From the NCBI GenBank assembly GCA_008360975.2, contig CM039182.1:150449858-150513857 (forward strand): a stretch of 64,000 bases of DNA. The letters run 5' to 3'. Shown here in pieces: positions 22,331-32,924 of this stretch. How positions within the stretch are numbered: position 1 is the first letter of the stretch; each line of letters starts with the position of its first letter. The notes below the pieces were generated by a model. That model had not been told where the DNA came from and ran no database searches. It worked only from the letters and a program-made list of their open reading frames with translations. This stretch comes from Lichenostomus cassidix. Its lineage: Eukaryota > Chordata > Aves > Passeriformes > Meliphagidae. Position numbers and translations under genes: made by a program.

Positions 22331-22604
22331 CGGGAATGGGAACTGATGAATGGAATCCCACGTGGAGGTGGGAAGGAGTTTTGGGAATGGGGTTTAAACA
22401 GGGATAGGCAGGATATCCATGGAAAGCCAGCACTCAAAATCCTCATTAATCTAAAAGCCAACTGAATTTTCCACATTTTTTGTCTCACCCATGAAATCCA
22501 AATATATTTGGAAGGAAGCTCTGGCAAACTCCTGTGCAAAGCTCTGCTTCAATCATCTCAACGTTGAAGATAAACTCAGTTTTGAACTTAGAACAGGATG
22601 CTCA

Positions 22605-22882
22605 GGGTTGGCCTCTTCTCCCAGGGAACAAGAGACAGGACAAGAGGAAATGGCCTCAGACTGGACCAGGGAAGGTTCAGGTTGGACATCAGGACAAATT
22701 TCATCATGGAAAGGGTGGTCAGGCATTGGAAGGGGCTGCTCAGGGAGGTGGTGGAGTCCCTATCCCTGGAGATGTCCAAGGAGTGCCTGGATGTGACACT
22801 CAGGGTGACAAACTTGGAATCAATCACAGGTTGGACTTGATGATCTCGAAGGTCTTTTCCAACCTCAATGATCCTGTGATTT
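22605..22882 (+). mobile_element. CR1 3' fragment with open C-terminal ORF2 frame
   Basis: An uninterrupted frame from about 22598 to 22840 reads [15 protein letters not shown], then [20 protein letters not shown], then [18 protein letters not shown]. This is the REVVES-lineage ORF2 C-terminus. The 3' end is GGTCTTTTCCAACCTCAATG then ATCCTGTGATT. It is 5'-truncated at about 22605. The open frame means little decay by stop codons over 80 residues, not activity. Confidence 0.9.
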
Positions 22883-23780
22883 TCCAGCTGAGGTCTGGAT
22901 GTCTCCAGGGATGGAAATCCCACATCTTCTCTGAGTCCCTGATCTCCTGATCAATCAACATCTGATCACCTTCACAACCAAAAGCTTGTGGTGTACAGGA
23001 GGAATTCCACCTGGCATTTCCTGGGTTTTTGGGAGTGATATCTCTCCTGGACTTCATGGAATACATGACTCAACTCCCAAATGAATCTCTGTCCTTCCAG
23101 AGCCGGAAAATATCAATGGATCCATGGGATGGATCAATGGATCAATGGGGTGAGGGGGATATGACATTTGCAGGGAATGTTGCCACAGCTGGGAAGAGAT
23201 CTGGACAGGGAGACCAGGATGAGTGGAGAAGCTCCTTCTCTGATAGATCTGTTTTAATTAGCTATCATGGATGATATCCCAGTTTCTTGAGCATTCCTGC
23301 CTGCTCTGAATGCAGCTGGATGGATCACGAGACCATCTTGTGGGGACTTCCTGCTGCCCTAACCCTTTGCCAGTGTGGCTTTCCATGATTTCTCTTCCCA
23401 GAGGGTGGCACCAGTTGCTGTCAGACGTCAAAGCCTGATGAGGGATGGAAAACACAAATCCCAAACAAGCTGAGCATCCCTGTGGAACATCCCCGGCTGA
23501 GAGGCCATCAAAGGAGGCATCAGTGACAGGTTTGTGTCACCTCAATGTGGCAAAACACCTTCAAGTCTCCCTTTCCTCCTCCCAGGTGGCTCATTAGAGC
23601 TGGAAGCACTGAGGTGGGATCAGTCCTGGAGTCGGGAAGCTCAATCAGCTCTGATCAGCAGAAACCAAAGGTGTGACTGTGGGAAGGTTGTTTTCTAGTC
23701 AGGCTGTAGTTACATGGAAATGCAGCCTGGAAAAACCCTGGAAAGGAGGGTGGAATAGGCGCTGTGGGGTCATGGACAGG
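22883..23780. other. no gene seen; unannotated spacer
   Basis: A short imperfect ATCAATGGATC repeat occurs at 23114-23148. Nothing else is recognised. Confidence 0.4.
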
Positions 23781-24187
23781 GCTGGAATATCTCTGCTCTG
23801 GAACCTTGGAGAGCTGGGGATGTCCATCCTGGAGACCAGAAGGCTCCTTGGAGATCTTGGAGCCTCTTCCAGTGCCTCAAGGGGCTCCAGAAGAGCTGGA
23901 GAGGGACTTGGGACAAGGGATGGAGGGACAAGAAATGGGGGAATGGTTTCCCACTGCCAGAGGGCAGGGATAGATGGGATGTTGGGAAGGAATTCCTCCC
24001 CATGAGGATGGTGATGACCTGGAATAGAAATCCTAGAAAAGCTGTGGCTGCCTCATCCCTGGAAGTGTCCAAGGCCAGGTTGGATGGAGCTTGGAACAAC
24101 CTGGGGTAGTGGAAGATGTCCCTGCCCACAGAACTGGATGGTCCTGAAGGTCACTTCCAACCCATTCCATGAGTCCATGGAGTCATT
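23781..24187 (+). mobile_element. CR1 fragment (WDIGKEFFP lineage)
   Basis: The order CTCTGCTCTGGAACC, GAGAGCTGGGGATGTCCATC, CTTCCAGTGCCTCAAGGGGC, CCACTGCCAGAGGGCAGGG, ATGTTGGGAAGGAATTCCTC, AAGTGTCCAAGGCCAGGTTG and ACTTCCAACCCATTCCATGA matches the copy at 15995. Reading frames are broken. Confidence 0.9.
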
Positions 24188-24954
24188 CCCTCTCCTCAGG
24201 GTGGGAGCAGCAAGATCCATGTGGCTCTTCTGAGGTGTTCTGCCTGACCTGTTCCTGAACTCTCCCAGCGTTTGAGATCTTCCTCCTTCCCAGACATTCC
24301 ATTTGGGAACCTTTGCCTGATGTCCAACCCGAATCTTTCCTGCTGTGTCATCTTCTAAACCTCCCCACCAGGGACAGAGACACCAAACCCATCCCTCCCT
24401 CTGGCTTTTTTATTGGAATTGAAGGCTGGATTTCTTCTCTTAGCCAGAAAAAAAAAAAAACCAGGATTCCTGCAGAAATTCCATGCAGCTCCTGGCTGTT
24501 TGTCTTGGAATTCATCCCCTTTGGCCCAAAGTGGATTCTTCATTCCCATTCCTGCTCCCTGTATTTTTTTCATCCCAGCTGCTGTTTCAACCTCCCTCCG
24601 GCAAATTCCATCTAACCAACAACACAACCTGATTAGTGGCTTTCCTTGGAATATCACAGGGATCTGCCAGATCTTGGACTGCAAGAGAAAGTTTATTTTC
24701 TTCTATCCTGCTGCCCACAGATGGATTCCAACCCAGCTGCATGAAAAACAGGGAAAACAAAAGCTTGGAAGAGCAGGGAGGAGGTGTTTGCCTCACTTGC
24801 TGATTTCCCTGCAGCCGGGAAAACCACCCCATTTCTTGGAGGTGAAGTCACTGGAATTCAAGCATGGAAGAAGAAAGCCAAGAGCTGACCCTTCGGGAAA
24901 TGCACATTTCTTGAACAACAATATAAAAAAAAAAAAAAGCCCAAACCACATTTG
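24188..24954. other. no gene seen; spacer with A runs
   Basis: A runs lie at 24448-24460 and near 24924-24938. No element is recognised. Confidence 0.4.
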
Positions 24955-25390
24955 GGAAAGTGGCTGCGATCTGAGTCATCTCCTCGTTCCATTTGGGGAG
25001 TGAGTGATGCAAATGCTGCTCCAGAACAAATGGAAATCGATAAAAATGTCAGGTCTTATCTCGGAGAGGGATGGGAGAAATTCCTTCCAAAACCACACTG
25101 TGTCCTTCTTTACACCTGCCCACCTCAGCTGGGCTCTGGAATCAGCAGAGTTTGCATTGTGAGCCATGGGAACTCTGCTGGATGCAACGTCAGGAGTTAT
25201 CCTGACTCCCCAGCCAAATTTTTAGAGATCTTAAGCCTCACTGGGATGGATTTATGGGGAGCAGGACTATGTCCAGACCACCTTTCCATCTCTCCCAACT
25301 GGATTTTGGTCAGAGAGCAAATAAAGGGTGGTTAACTCTCAGTAATTAATCTGTTAATTTCCATTTTCTCTCCCTGCTGTTCCTAAATCC
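24955..25390. promoter_or_regulatory. weak candidate non-coding island with octamer
   Basis: Contains the perfect POU octamer ATGCAAAT at 25007-25014, AAATCGATAAAAATGTCAGG, TTATCTCGGAGAGG and, near the right end, CTCAGTAATTAATCTGTTAA. The contrast with flanking spacer is weaker than in other islands. Confidence 0.3.
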
Positions 25391-25564
25391 CAGCTCTTTA
25401 TTCCCACTAGGCAATGGAATACAGCCTGACCAGCCTTGCCATGACTTTCCAAGTCCTTTTATCCAACTGCTTGGAGTAAAATCCCAGCAGCCAGATGGGA
25501 AATAAATATGAAGCTTCCCTCCACGCCAAGCTGGGATCAGCAAAACCGTTCCTATCCCTGCTTC

Positions 25565-25960
25565 AGTCATTAATACTCAACTGCGGACTCTGGGGCAGGA
25601 AAAAAATAATCATAAAATTAAACTGTTATCCGGTGAAAACGCATTCCCTCTCTCCAGAAACGTCTGGAAGCTCAGGCTCTACACATCCAGTGGTGGGATT
25701 ATAACTCACAGCTCTCCTGGCAGCTGGAGCTGTAGCTCCCCATTCATTTTATGGCCGCGAGCATTAACATTTCTGCAGAACATCGGGGTAATTTTCTGCA
25801 AAGAATGATCATTTTTTTAGTGACTCGCAACGATTAATTATCTGCCTCGTAACAATTTCCCCGGGATGAGTGATCACCAGGGAGAGGCCCTCGGGCACTC
25901 AGGGAAGCTCTGAGTGTAAATGGCTCAAGTGGCAAGAGGTGAAGGAAGAATATTCGGCGG
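25565..25960. promoter_or_regulatory. candidate conserved non-coding island
   Basis: Contains CAGTCATTAATACTCAACTG, AATAATCATAAAATTAAACTG, TTATCCGGTGAAAACGC, a GGAGCTGTAGCTCC hairpin at 25726-25739, TTATGGCCGCGAGCATTAAC, CATCGGGGTAATTTTCTGC, GACTCGCAACGATTAATTATC and CTCGTAACAATTTCCCCGGG. CpG and homeodomain-type words are dense. Confidence 0.45.
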
Positions 25961-25996
25961 CCTGGGTGAGAGGCTGCTCTGGAATTGGGGTCGTGG

Positions 25997-26053
25997 TGTG
26001 CTTGGAAAAGCACCCAGGTGAGAGGAAAATGTGCTTGGAAATCCACCCAGGTC
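25997..26053 (+). repeat. two-copy tandem repeat, 34-bp unit
   Basis: GTGCTTGGAAAAGCACCCAGG at 25997 is followed at 26031 by GTGCTTGGAAATCCACCCAGG. It is a local duplication of low significance. Confidence 0.8.
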
Positions 26054-26168
26054 ACAGCTGAACAGGTGCATGGCCAGGAATCTGCTTGGAGGTGTCAGCC
26101 AGGATCTGAGGAGATCCTCCTCCTTGTCCCCACTGGTTGGGAGCAGCTTCCCAGGATGAGTTACATAA

Positions 26169-26216
26169 TGGTTTGGTTTGGTTTGGTTTGGTTTGGTTTG
26201 GTTTGGTTTGGTTTGG
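26169..26216 (+). repeat. GGTTT microsatellite from a CR1 3' tail
   Basis: About ten GGTTT units preceded by ATAATGGTTTGG, the complement of the CR1 3' terminus, and followed by GGGTTGTTTTTAG with no CR1 body. It looks like an expanded tail whose body is truncated away or was never inserted. Confidence 0.9.
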
Positions 26217-26289
26217 GTTGTTTTTAGTTGGGGGAAAATCTGGATGGAGGCTTTCCATGTGTGTTAACTCCTGTTTTGGACACAACTCG

Positions 26290-26576
26290 TGGAATTTTGT
26301 AATGGTTTGGGTTGGAAGGGACCTTAAAAATCATCCAGTTTCATGGGCAGGGATGCTTTCTACTATCCCAGGTTGTTCCAAGCCTTGTCCAGCCTGGCCT
26401 TGGACACTTCCAGGGATGGGGCAGCCACAGCTTCTCTGGGAATTCTATTTCAGGGCCTCACCACCCTCCCAGGGAAGAATTTCTTCCCAATATCCCATCT
26501 AACCCTGCCCTTTGGCAGTGGGAAGCCATTCCCCCATTTTCCAGTCACTCCAGGCTCCTGTAAATTGTCTCTCCCC
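26290..26576 (-). mobile_element. CR1 3' fragment (WDIGKEFFP lineage)
   Basis: AATGGTTTGGGTTGGAAGGG, ACCTTAAAAATCATCCAG, CTACTATCCCAGGTTGTTCC, GGGGCAGCCACAGCTTCTCT, CAGGGAAGAATTTCTTCCC and CCTTTGGCAGTGGGAAGCC follow in inverted order. Positions 26436-26576 recur almost perfectly at 28455-28595. Confidence 0.95.
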
Positions 26577-27729
26577 ATTTTTCCTGAGGGATCCCTCCAG
26601 AAACACCTCAGACACCTCTATCCTGAGAAAGGCCAGACCAGCTCAGCCTGAGAGCTCATCTCCCACCAGGATCTGACAAACACAGGATGATCTTAACTCA
26701 TATTCCCCAAAATACCATCGCTGTTTTCCAAACTGTCCAGTTTGCAGCTCCAGAGCCAGAGGCAGTCTCGTATTTCACAGCCCTTCACAGATTTTTTCCC
26801 AGCTTCATCCATCCAGTTTTTCTTTTCCTTATTTGCAAAGGTGTAGCATCTACACCATCCCAACATTAACTGTGTGTTGCCTGGAGCTCAATCTCTGCTT
26901 TCCTGCTTTATTCCAACCCTTTTCTCTCCCAATTTCCTGCCATGTCCCCTCACTGGAAGAGCCCACAGCAGTTCTACCTCTGAGGAAAAGTGTCAGAGGG
27001 GCTTAATCAAGACTGGAGACAGATTTTTCCTGTGATTTTCCTTTTCCACCTTTCCAAACATCTGCACCTCATCCATGCTATGGACAGGGAACATCCCCCA
27101 GTTTGGCACCAGAAAACCCACAAACGTCACCCACCAACGGTGACCAGAAGGTGACACCAGCCAGGCACTGCAGGAACACTCTCAGAAGGTCATCCCAGCT
27201 CTGCAGAGCTGTCCCTCCCAATTCCACGTGGGATTCACGTCCCCTAAGTGCCTAGAAAAAGGGGGAATGTCCCTCCATGCCATTATGGCTGATGGCAATG
27301 AAGTCCTCGGGGTTCAGGTCATCATTCATCCGAGTGGGACAAATGTTCTTTGGGATGACAAAATCTCCCCAGGATGGCTGCCCTCTGAGTCCTGAGTGCT
27401 CCCAGAGTGAGGTCACTCATCCATAACTCCGTGAGGATGTGCATTAACCCCATTCTTCACCCTCTCTGGGTGGGACTGAGAGCTCACACCCCACATGGGT
27501 CAATCCCACGGGAAAAGTGACTTTCCCTGATTTCAAACCCCCAAAAAAGGAGAGCAGAGACTCCCAGGATGGCTGTGGGGGGGAGCTGAGCATGGCAGCA
27601 GCAGCTCAGCCCCGCTTGCAGCCTCAATCTGCTGAAGGCAGCACATTCCTGCAGCCTAAGCAAGTTTCCCAATAAAACCCTCTCCTAATCGAGGGAAGAG
27701 AGAGAGGGAGAGAGGGAGAGAGCAACTGG
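26577..27729. other. no gene seen; spacer with a short GA tract
   Basis: Nothing recognised except GAGAGAGGGAGAGAGGGAGA at about 27699-27720. Part of 27050-27470 has CpGs (CCAACGGTGACC, CATTCATCCGAGTGG) but no clear island. Confidence 0.4.
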
Positions 27730-28320
27730 GCCACACTGTCCGTGTGGAATAAGCACTGGAGATTTAAGTGGGAGAGAATTACCTTAAATATGTATCTAAA
27801 GAGGGGGAGAATCTTTAGGTAAGCTTAAAAAAAAAAAAAAATATTAAAAAGCACCACGGCAGAGGAGTAGAACCAATTTCCCAATTCCAATCTCCGGCAC
27901 GCTGGGATTCAGCTCCTCAGATGTTTCCTGCTCTGCGAAATTGGTTGGGCTGGCGCTGATTTGGGCTCATTGTGGTGCATTTATGAGGGGCTGTCACACA
28001 CCTGGGACACGGTGATGGATTGACCAGGCTCCCCGGAGCTCGGGGAAGGTGGGGAGGGAGGGGGGAAAGGTGATGGGAGCGAGGAGAGAGGGTGGGAGAT
28101 GGGGGAAGGGGGGAGAAACCATCCCGAATCGATTCCGCTGGCAATAAACAGCCAAAGCCGGGGGGAGGATCACGGATAGGGAGGGGGGGAGAGGCTGGAG
28201 GGAAAACAGCAACTTAAGCAATTTGTTGCACAATTCCCAGGGGTTTATTACGTGGGATTTACAGGAAAAACAAGACTCGGCGCTGCCAGGGGTTGAGAAT
28301 CCCGGATAAAACTGCACGGG
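27730..28320. promoter_or_regulatory. candidate conserved non-coding island
   Basis: Contains GAATTACCTTAAATATGTATC, an A run at 27827-27841 followed by TATTAAAAAGCACCACGGC, TCTCCGGCACGCTGGG, GGTTGGGCTGGCGCTGATTT, CATTTATGAGGGG, AATCGATTCCGCTGGCAATAAAC, AGCCAAAGCCGGG and TTTATTACGTGGG. The purine-rich middle (28035-28120) may be spacer between two islands. Confidence 0.4.
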
Positions 28321-28454
28321 TGGATCTCATCTCTCAATCCCAGGATTTGGGGAGCTCTCTGACAGTGGGAATTTCAGGGTGATTTTCAGAGTGATGGGGA
28401 GCAGAGCAAACAGGAGAGAGGGTAAAGATGCTGTGTAGGGCTTCTGTAGCATCA

Positions 28455-28595
28455 CTGGGAATTCTATTTCAGGGCCTCACCACCCTCCCAGGGAAGAATT
28501 TCTTCCCAATATCCCATCTAACCCTGCCCTTTGGCAGTGGGAAGCCATTCCCCCATTTTCCAGTCACTCCAGACTCCTGTAAATTGTCTCTCCCC
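28455..28595 (-). mobile_element. isolated internal CR1 segment duplicated from 26436-26576
   Basis: 141 bp, gap-free against 26436-26576 with a single difference (A at 28573 where 26554 has G). It lacks the CR1 3' end on its left (preceded by TGTAGCATCA), so it is not an independent CR1 insertion of the usual kind. Local duplication, gene conversion or an assembly effect would explain it. Confidence 0.9.
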
Positions 28596-28664
28596 TTCCT
28601 TCCTGTCTGATATCTGATGCTCTCCCATCCCTTTTCCTGTGTGTGGATCCAGGGAAAACATTCC

Positions 28665-28985
28665 CTTCATCCTGCAAACCAGAGAAAATCAAAACAAGTC
28701 GGGTGCTCGTTGATAACAACCGATGGGTGTAAAAGAGGTATGGATGTATTGATCCTCATCTGAGACGGATGGGCTCCGTCCAGATCCATCTCCCCAGCAT
28801 ATTTATCCATCCTCAGCTCTCCCTCCAGGCCTTTTCCCATCTCCCCTATCAATGCTTATCAATTTCCCTATCAAATTTGATGTCTGTCAGGCTCCCTCCC
28901 TCCTACAAAGCATCAACCAGGCAATGGTGAGGAGCAGCCCAATGTATCAATAAATATCAGGTGGTGATGACAATAAACACTTTTC
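28665..28985. promoter_or_regulatory. candidate conserved non-coding island
   Basis: Contains CAAGTCGGGTGCTCGTTGAT, AACAACCGATGGGTG, GAGACGGATGGGCTCCGTCC, then CTATCAATGCTTATCAATTT, CCCTATCAAATTTGATGTC and TGTATCAATAAATATCAGG. ATCAA is repeated at least four times in the right half (a TALE/HNF6-like core by word only). Confidence 0.4.
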
Positions 28986-29195
28986 TTGTCCCACGAGGTT
29001 TGAAAGAAGCTGCTTGGAAAGCCTCAGGTGGTCCTGAAATCCCAGAGTGGTCCCCAAAGCCAAGCTTGCCCTGAGGAGTTGTAATTCCAAGAACCAGGAG
29101 TAAAAGAGGAGGAAGGAAAAGGAGGAATCCCTCAGAGGAACTCTGGTTTTCCACTTGACCATGAAAGAACTGTGGACATGTCCTGATTTGGATTC

Positions 29196-29313
29196 CACAT
29201 CCCTGGAAGTGTCCAAGGCCAGGTTGGATGGGGATTGGAGCAAGCTGGGATAGTGGAAGGTGTCCCTGCCCATGTCAGGATGATCCAACCCAACCCATTC
29301 CATGATTTTATAA
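29196..29313 (+). mobile_element. CR1 3' fragment
   Basis: ACATCCCTGGAAGTGTCCAA, GGCCAGGTTGGATGGGGATT, GATAGTGGAAGGTGTCCCTG and CCAACCCATTCCATGATTTT form a short, 5'-truncated CR1 end. Confidence 0.9.
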
Positions 29314-29499
29314 ATCATTTTTCATGTCCAAGACCAGATAAGAGGTGAGTTCCCATCACAGGGAACAATTTGGGCTCAAATCCTTGTCCCCAGGTTGTCT
29401 CCAACCTTTTTTGCTGTAAATTTACAATTTTTCTGGAAGACTTTTCTTACATTCCCATATCCCAATCCATGAAACTACTCCCTAAAAGAAGCGAAACAA

Positions 29500-30000
29500 C
29501 AGAGGGAAAAGTGGTTTTCTAAAATCCAATCATAAATTCCAGCAATATTAATATTGACTGTCCAGAGCCATAATGCAGGAAATATACAGATAATACAGCC
29601 CCTTCTCCACAAAATACATCCTAATAAATAATTATATCATCCCACAAATCTTCCCCTGTGCACTAATAAGCAAATTTTTTCCTACAGAAAAATCCTGCGC
29701 CTCATCCCATTCCCAGCAGATATATCCCTTTTTATAATTACACGTGGTGTCGATTTCAAATCCAGTTAAAAATGTGCAAACGGAGTCAATTTTTACGCCG
29801 TAATTTTGGGTGATATAAAGTCCAACATCCAGACCCCCCCTCTCCTGGTGCTCCTCATCCCTGATCCCGACATTAAACTGCTCCACTTAGTCCGGGGTAC
29901 CTGGAGCCAGGCAGGCTGACCTCATTAAAATGGATTAGTGCAGGAGGAAAATCTAAAAGGTAATAAAAATAGCTAATATTTTTTATCAGGACACACATGG
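29500..30000. promoter_or_regulatory. candidate conserved non-coding island, A+T-rich
   Basis: Among the most distinctive stretches: a perfect palindrome CAATATTAATATTG at 29543-29556, AGCCATAATGCAGG, AATAAATAATTATATCATCC, CACTAATAAGCAAATTTTTTCC, TTTTATAATTACACGTGGTG, TCGATTTCAAATCCAGTTAA, AAACGGAGTCAATTTTTACG, GCCGTAATTTTGGGTGATA and AAAAATAGCTAATATTTTTT. It has no useful open frame and few GGAATT words. Its regulatory nature is inferred. Confidence 0.5.
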
Positions 30001-30008
30001 ATTTTCCC

Positions 30009-30043
30009 TTTTTTTTTTTTTTTTTTTGATTTTTTTTTTTTTT
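30009..30043. repeat. T-rich tract
   Basis: Runs of 18 and 15 T separated by GA. Simple repeat next to the preceding island. Confidence 0.9.
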
Positions 30044-30702
30044 CTCTCGGTGGATAAAGCTCCTCCTCAGGTATCCAAATATGCTGCAAATATCCACATT
30101 TTTGGTTTTTTTCCCTCCAGGCAAGATGTTAGGAGTGACCTGGACAAGTGAGGATGCTTTGCCTTTTCCGTCTTTTGTGGTTCCAGGGAATTCCACAGGC
30201 GATGGAGTGATGTGAGATGAGCTAAAATTCACAAAAAGGTGAAATTCCTATGGAGTCTCCATGAAAATATTCCTGGTTTTATTAATCATATCAAATGGGC
30301 TATAAAAATTTCTATTCCTCAAAATACCCGGATGAAAGACAGGCAGGAATTTTTGATTTGCATCAGTTTTTTTTCCTTCTTTCCATCCAGAAATAAGTTA
30401 TTTCCAGGGATATCTCCAAGGAGTTTTGCTTCTTGGATCATAACCACAGGTGATTGTAGAGAAAAATGACAGGGAAAGTAAGGATTTAAGGACATCCTGT
30501 GGCCATATCCAGAGAAACTTGAGCCGGGAGAATTTCGGAAACACCAGCAGGAAGAAGATCCATTTCCTGGCCAGTGAAGAGGATGGACAAGTTCCACCTC
30601 AGCTATTCCAAGCTAATTTAATTTAATCCACCAAACTTTTGTCCAGCAGGATCAGGTTTTTCCAGGTTTTCTTGGGATAAAACTTTCTTTTACCCCCATG
30701 GG
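30044..30702. other. no gene seen; A+T-rich spacer
   Basis: 30240-30330 contains TTTTATTAATCATATC and CTATAAAAATTTC words and may be an extension of the preceding island. No element is recognised. Confidence 0.4.
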
Positions 30703-30818
30703 GTTAGAAGGAATCTCAAAGCTCATCCAGTTCCAACCTCTGCCATGAGAAACATTCCACTATCCCAGGTTGCTCCAAACCCCATCCAGCCTGGCCTTGA
30801 GCACTTCCAGGGATGTGA
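30703..30818 (-). mobile_element. CR1 3' fragment
   Basis: TTAGAAGGAATCTCAAAGCTC, CATCCAGTTCCAACCTCTGC, CACTATCCCAGGTTGCTCC, CCATCCAGCCTGGCCTTGAG and CACTTCCAGGGATG. Confidence 0.85.
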
Positions 30819-31464
30819 ACCTTCCTTGGTGAGCTCCTGGAAAACCTTAAGAGGTGGGAATGCACCTGGAATTTGGCTCCAGAGACCGAATTGTGGGGTT
30901 TGGGTGATGCCAGTGGCCTGGAAACCCATGGAAATCCCACCTTAAACTGGAGCAGGGAGTGTGAATTGGAGTCCAGTTGTGTCCAGGGTTTTCTGGATGG
31001 GGTCAGAGAGGATTTCCTGGACAGGAGAATTTTATCTGCATTTTTTTTTGGGAAGGAAACAGGGATTGGCTCACACCAGAGTCCCTGGGGATGGCTAAAG
31101 GGGAGGAACAAAGCCCAGGATGAGATGGCTTTGATCCCCAAGATGCCAGGGGAAATTCCTGAAGGGATCAGGATTTACATCCCAGCTGGAGGTCACATTT
31201 CCATATCGTCACCAAAAAGGGGACAGACTGGAATTTGCAGTTAAAAAACCCCCAGATTCAGCTCACTTCGTGGGATCCAAAGTTTCCTCCCAGCCAAAGG
31301 AAAACTTCAGCCTCTTTTCCCAGTTTTTCCCAGCCAGGAAAATAATAGGAGACACGGGATTTTGAAGTGTGTGACTGTGACTCCCCTCATTTACAAAAAA
31401 AAAAAAAAAAGAAGAGCAAATTCCTTCCTCCAGAAGGAATTTAAAATCCCATCCTCCCTTGCCC
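30819..31464. other. no gene seen; unannotated spacer
   Basis: An A run lies at about 31395-31411. Otherwise ordinary. Confidence 0.4.
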
Positions 31465-31690
31465 CCGGCGCTCTGGGAAGCCCTGGGCATGATTTACTCG
31501 GCGCAGGGGAAGGATTTATCAGTTCTTGGAACCGGTGTTTATGAATATTCCTAAAGAGGAAAATCAATCCCTTCTATCATAACATTGCCATTTTTCTAAA
31601 TGATAGAACAAGCATTTTTATCCACCTCGTGCTGCCTGCTGGAGAATCGATAGGAATTACGAGCTTCTCCCTGGATTTACTCATGTCCTG
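31465..31690. promoter_or_regulatory. candidate conserved non-coding island
   Basis: GGCGCTCTGGGAAGCCC, GATTTACTCGGCGCAGGGG, GGAACCGGTGTTTATGAATA, TTCTATCATAACATTGCC, TTTTTATCCACCTCGTGC and GAATCGATAGGAATTACGAG form a CpG- and A+T-rich mosaic. Confidence 0.4.
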
Positions 31691-32390
31691 GCATCAGCCC
31701 CTCCCGGCCCCGGAGCCAAGGCAGGGAAGGTGCTCAGAGACCTGGATTTACTTCTTGCATCTCTTCCCCCTTTTTCCTCCCTGTTTATCCCTCTTTTACC
31801 TCCTCGATTTTCCAGCCCAGTCTTCCCAGGATACTCAAAGTGAGGAGAAAAATCCCTGGGAAGCATCAGGAAGTTCAAAGCAAGGGATGAATTCTCCTCT
31901 CAGCTTGGATTAAACACCTGGAGACACAACTTATCTGTAAAAAAGAGTTTTCCTGATCCTTTCTCTTACCAGTGAATCCAATTTAAACAAAATTTGGGAT
32001 CCCTAGAACTCACCAATCCCCTTAAAAATTCCAAGTGTTTGGTCAGCTTTCCATATTTTATTAAACAGGACCCTGGGAGAGATTTTTCCATACTTTTCTT
32101 ATCACTGAACAAAAACAATTCAGGGGAAAACCACAAGAGCACCTCTAAAATCCTCTCTCCTCTTTAGGGATCTGGTCTCAGGTGTTTTCCCAGCTCATCC
32201 CTGTGCTGCTGGATATCCATCAATCCATCCCTGGGAAGATTATTCCCCTTCTCCTGGGTGTGTCTCCCTGTTTGAAGTTTTCCACTGTGTGCATCCATGC
32301 AGTGCCTGGAAGCTCCTGGTTTCTGCTCTGACCCATCATCCTCTGATTAACTGCTGCTTTTCCTTCCCTCTGGAATTATCACTTCATGTT
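31691..32390. other. no gene seen; unannotated spacer
   Basis: Nothing recognised. Confidence 0.4.
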
Positions 32391-32537
32391 ATGGAGTCAC
32401 TGAATCCCCAAATGGTTTGGGTTGGGATAAAAGGATCATCTCATTCCAGTCCCCAGCCGTGGACAGGGATAATTTCCACTATCCCAGGTTGCTCTGAGCA
32501 CTGTCCAACCTGATCTTGGACACTTCCAGGGATGAGG
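32391..32537 (-). mobile_element. CR1 3' fragment
   Basis: ATGGAGTCACTGAATCCCC, AAATGGTTTGGGTTGGGATA, CCACTATCCCAGGTTGCTCT and GATCTTGGACACTTCCAGGG in inverted order. Confidence 0.9.
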
Positions 32538-32924
32538 CTCCACACCTTTGTGTGTCTCTTACACATTTCACACCAGGATATCAAATAAATCCTCGGATTC
32601 AAGCAGGGATGAATCCAGGAAGAAATGCTCCCAACCCTCCCACGTTAACATTCAGTTGTTCTATCCCCACCTCTGTGTTTTTATAACCTTTGGAGCACTT
32701 TTTTCCCCATTCCTGAGAGCTCCTTGCTCCCAGCTCTGCCTGGAGAGCCTGGCTTAGGGTTGTTCCACATCTCCCTTAGGATTTCTGTCCCCACAAACCA
32801 GATCTATTCCCTCCCAAACCCAGACATTCCCTTTGGATTCTCCCAGGCTCACCTCGGTGGGCAGAAAAGGAGAGTCCAGAGCCTCCAGCCCTGAGTTGAG
32901 CCACTTGGAATTTTTTTTTTTTTC
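32538..32924. other. no gene seen; unannotated spacer
   Basis: A T run of about 13 lies near 32911. Nothing else is recognised. Confidence 0.4.
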
